Below the pieces are notes generated by a model. That model worked only from the letters and a program-made list of their open reading frames with translations, had not been told where the DNA came from and searched no databases. A stretch of DNA of 12,963 bases from an uncultured Mogibacterium sp. (GTDB lineage: Bacteria > Bacillota_A > Clostridia > Peptostreptococcales > Anaerovoracaceae): assembly GCF_938039775.1 (NCBI RefSeq), contig NZ_CALHTQ010000013.1, positions 1 through 12,963 on the forward strand, in the 5' to 3' direction. Shown in pieces: positions 12,839 through 12,963 of this stretch; position 1 is the first letter of the stretch; each line of letters opens with the position of its first letter. Both the position numbers and the translations under genes were made by a program.

Positions 12839-12963
12839 TTATTCTACAGTTACACTCTTTGCGAGGTTACGAGGTCTGTCGATTTCGCAGCCCTTTTCCT
12901 TTGCAACGTAGTAAGCATATATCTGTAGAGGAATTACGCTGAGAAGTGGTGAAACTTCATCCA
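12839..12963 (-). CDS. glmS: Glutamine-fructose-6-phosphate aminotransferase, C-terminal fragment
   Basis: The last 40 codons are present. They include [15 protein letters not shown] and, ending at the stop, [13 protein letters not shown], which is the highly conserved GlmS C-terminus that closes the isomerase site. Full-length GlmS (about 600 residues) makes glucosamine-6-phosphate from fructose-6-phosphate and glutamine, the first step of UDP-GlcNAc and peptidoglycan synthesis. The rest of the gene, and any glmS ribozyme, would lie beyond the right edge. The stop is 121 nt from the mutase start with no clear terminator between, so readthrough is plausible. Confidence 0.95.
   Translation of the reverse strand, partial: DEVSPLLSVIPLQIYAYYVAKEKGCEIDRPRNLAKSVTVE

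Noticed and set aside
1..12963. Mobile elements, CRISPR, toxin-antitoxin or defence genes
   Set aside because: No transposase, integrase, regularly spaced repeats, target-site duplications or defence-protein motifs were found; gene content is core metabolism and maintenance.

Overview
The window looks like chromosomal DNA of a low-to-mid GC, anaerobic Gram-positive bacterium (Bacillota, probably Clostridia). The evidence is strong AGGAGG-type ribosome binding sites, TATAAT/extended -10 promoters, compact operons ending in hairpin terminators, a CsoR-type copper repressor, and anaerobe-type enzymes (an aldo/keto reductase with two ferredoxin-like clusters, a BaiN/HI0933-type flavoprotein, a nitroreductase). 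Genus cannot be fixed from this sequence alone. I see no insertion sequence, phage, CRISPR array, rRNA or tRNA. The genes are core or housekeeping in character.

Layout, left to right. (1) 1-507, minus strand: a copper operon, csoR followed by the first codons of a heavy-metal-domain protein (probably CopA), driven by a promoter whose spacer is filled by a G-rich palindrome that looks like the CsoR operator. (2) 567-3251, minus strand: a ZIP-family metal transporter, a uracil-DNA-glycosylase-fold protein, and an aldo/keto reductase, closed by a terminator at 567-600. (3) 3353-4696, plus strand: a flavoprotein divergent from the ZIP gene. The two -10 boxes face each other and overlap. The 3' third of this gene holds a GC-rich patch with nested inverted repeats. 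(4) 4821-8247, minus strand: an operon of an unrecognised DUF2314-like protein, Tex, and a nitroreductase. (5) 8476-8784, plus strand: thioredoxin, divergent from the Tex operon. (6) 8879-9754, minus strand: a six-helix membrane protein of unknown function. (7) 9949-10122, plus strand: a 57-residue zinc-ribbon protein. (8) 10227-12963, minus strand: the end of glmS, a phosphohexomutase (pgcA type), and a NYN-LOTUS putative RNase or RNA-binding protein coupled to it by a 1-nt gap. An RNA-like hairpin lies between glmS and the mutase.

Functional themes are metal homeostasis (copper sensing and efflux, ZIP uptake), redox (flavoprotein, nitroreductase, thioredoxin, Fe-S aldo/keto reductase), nucleic-acid transactions (Tex, UDG-like, NYN-LOTUS) and amino-sugar/hexose-phosphate supply for the cell envelope (GlmS plus mutase). 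Each convergent gene pair is separated by one bidirectional hairpin terminator. Several starts were moved downstream of the longest reading frame because a clear Shine-Dalgarno lies inside that frame.

I found no convincing wholly new system. The best leads are the RNA-type hairpin and NYN-LOTUS gene beside glmS/pgcA, the unnamed protein coupled to Tex, the promoter-embedded CsoR box, and the GC-rich palindromic patch.
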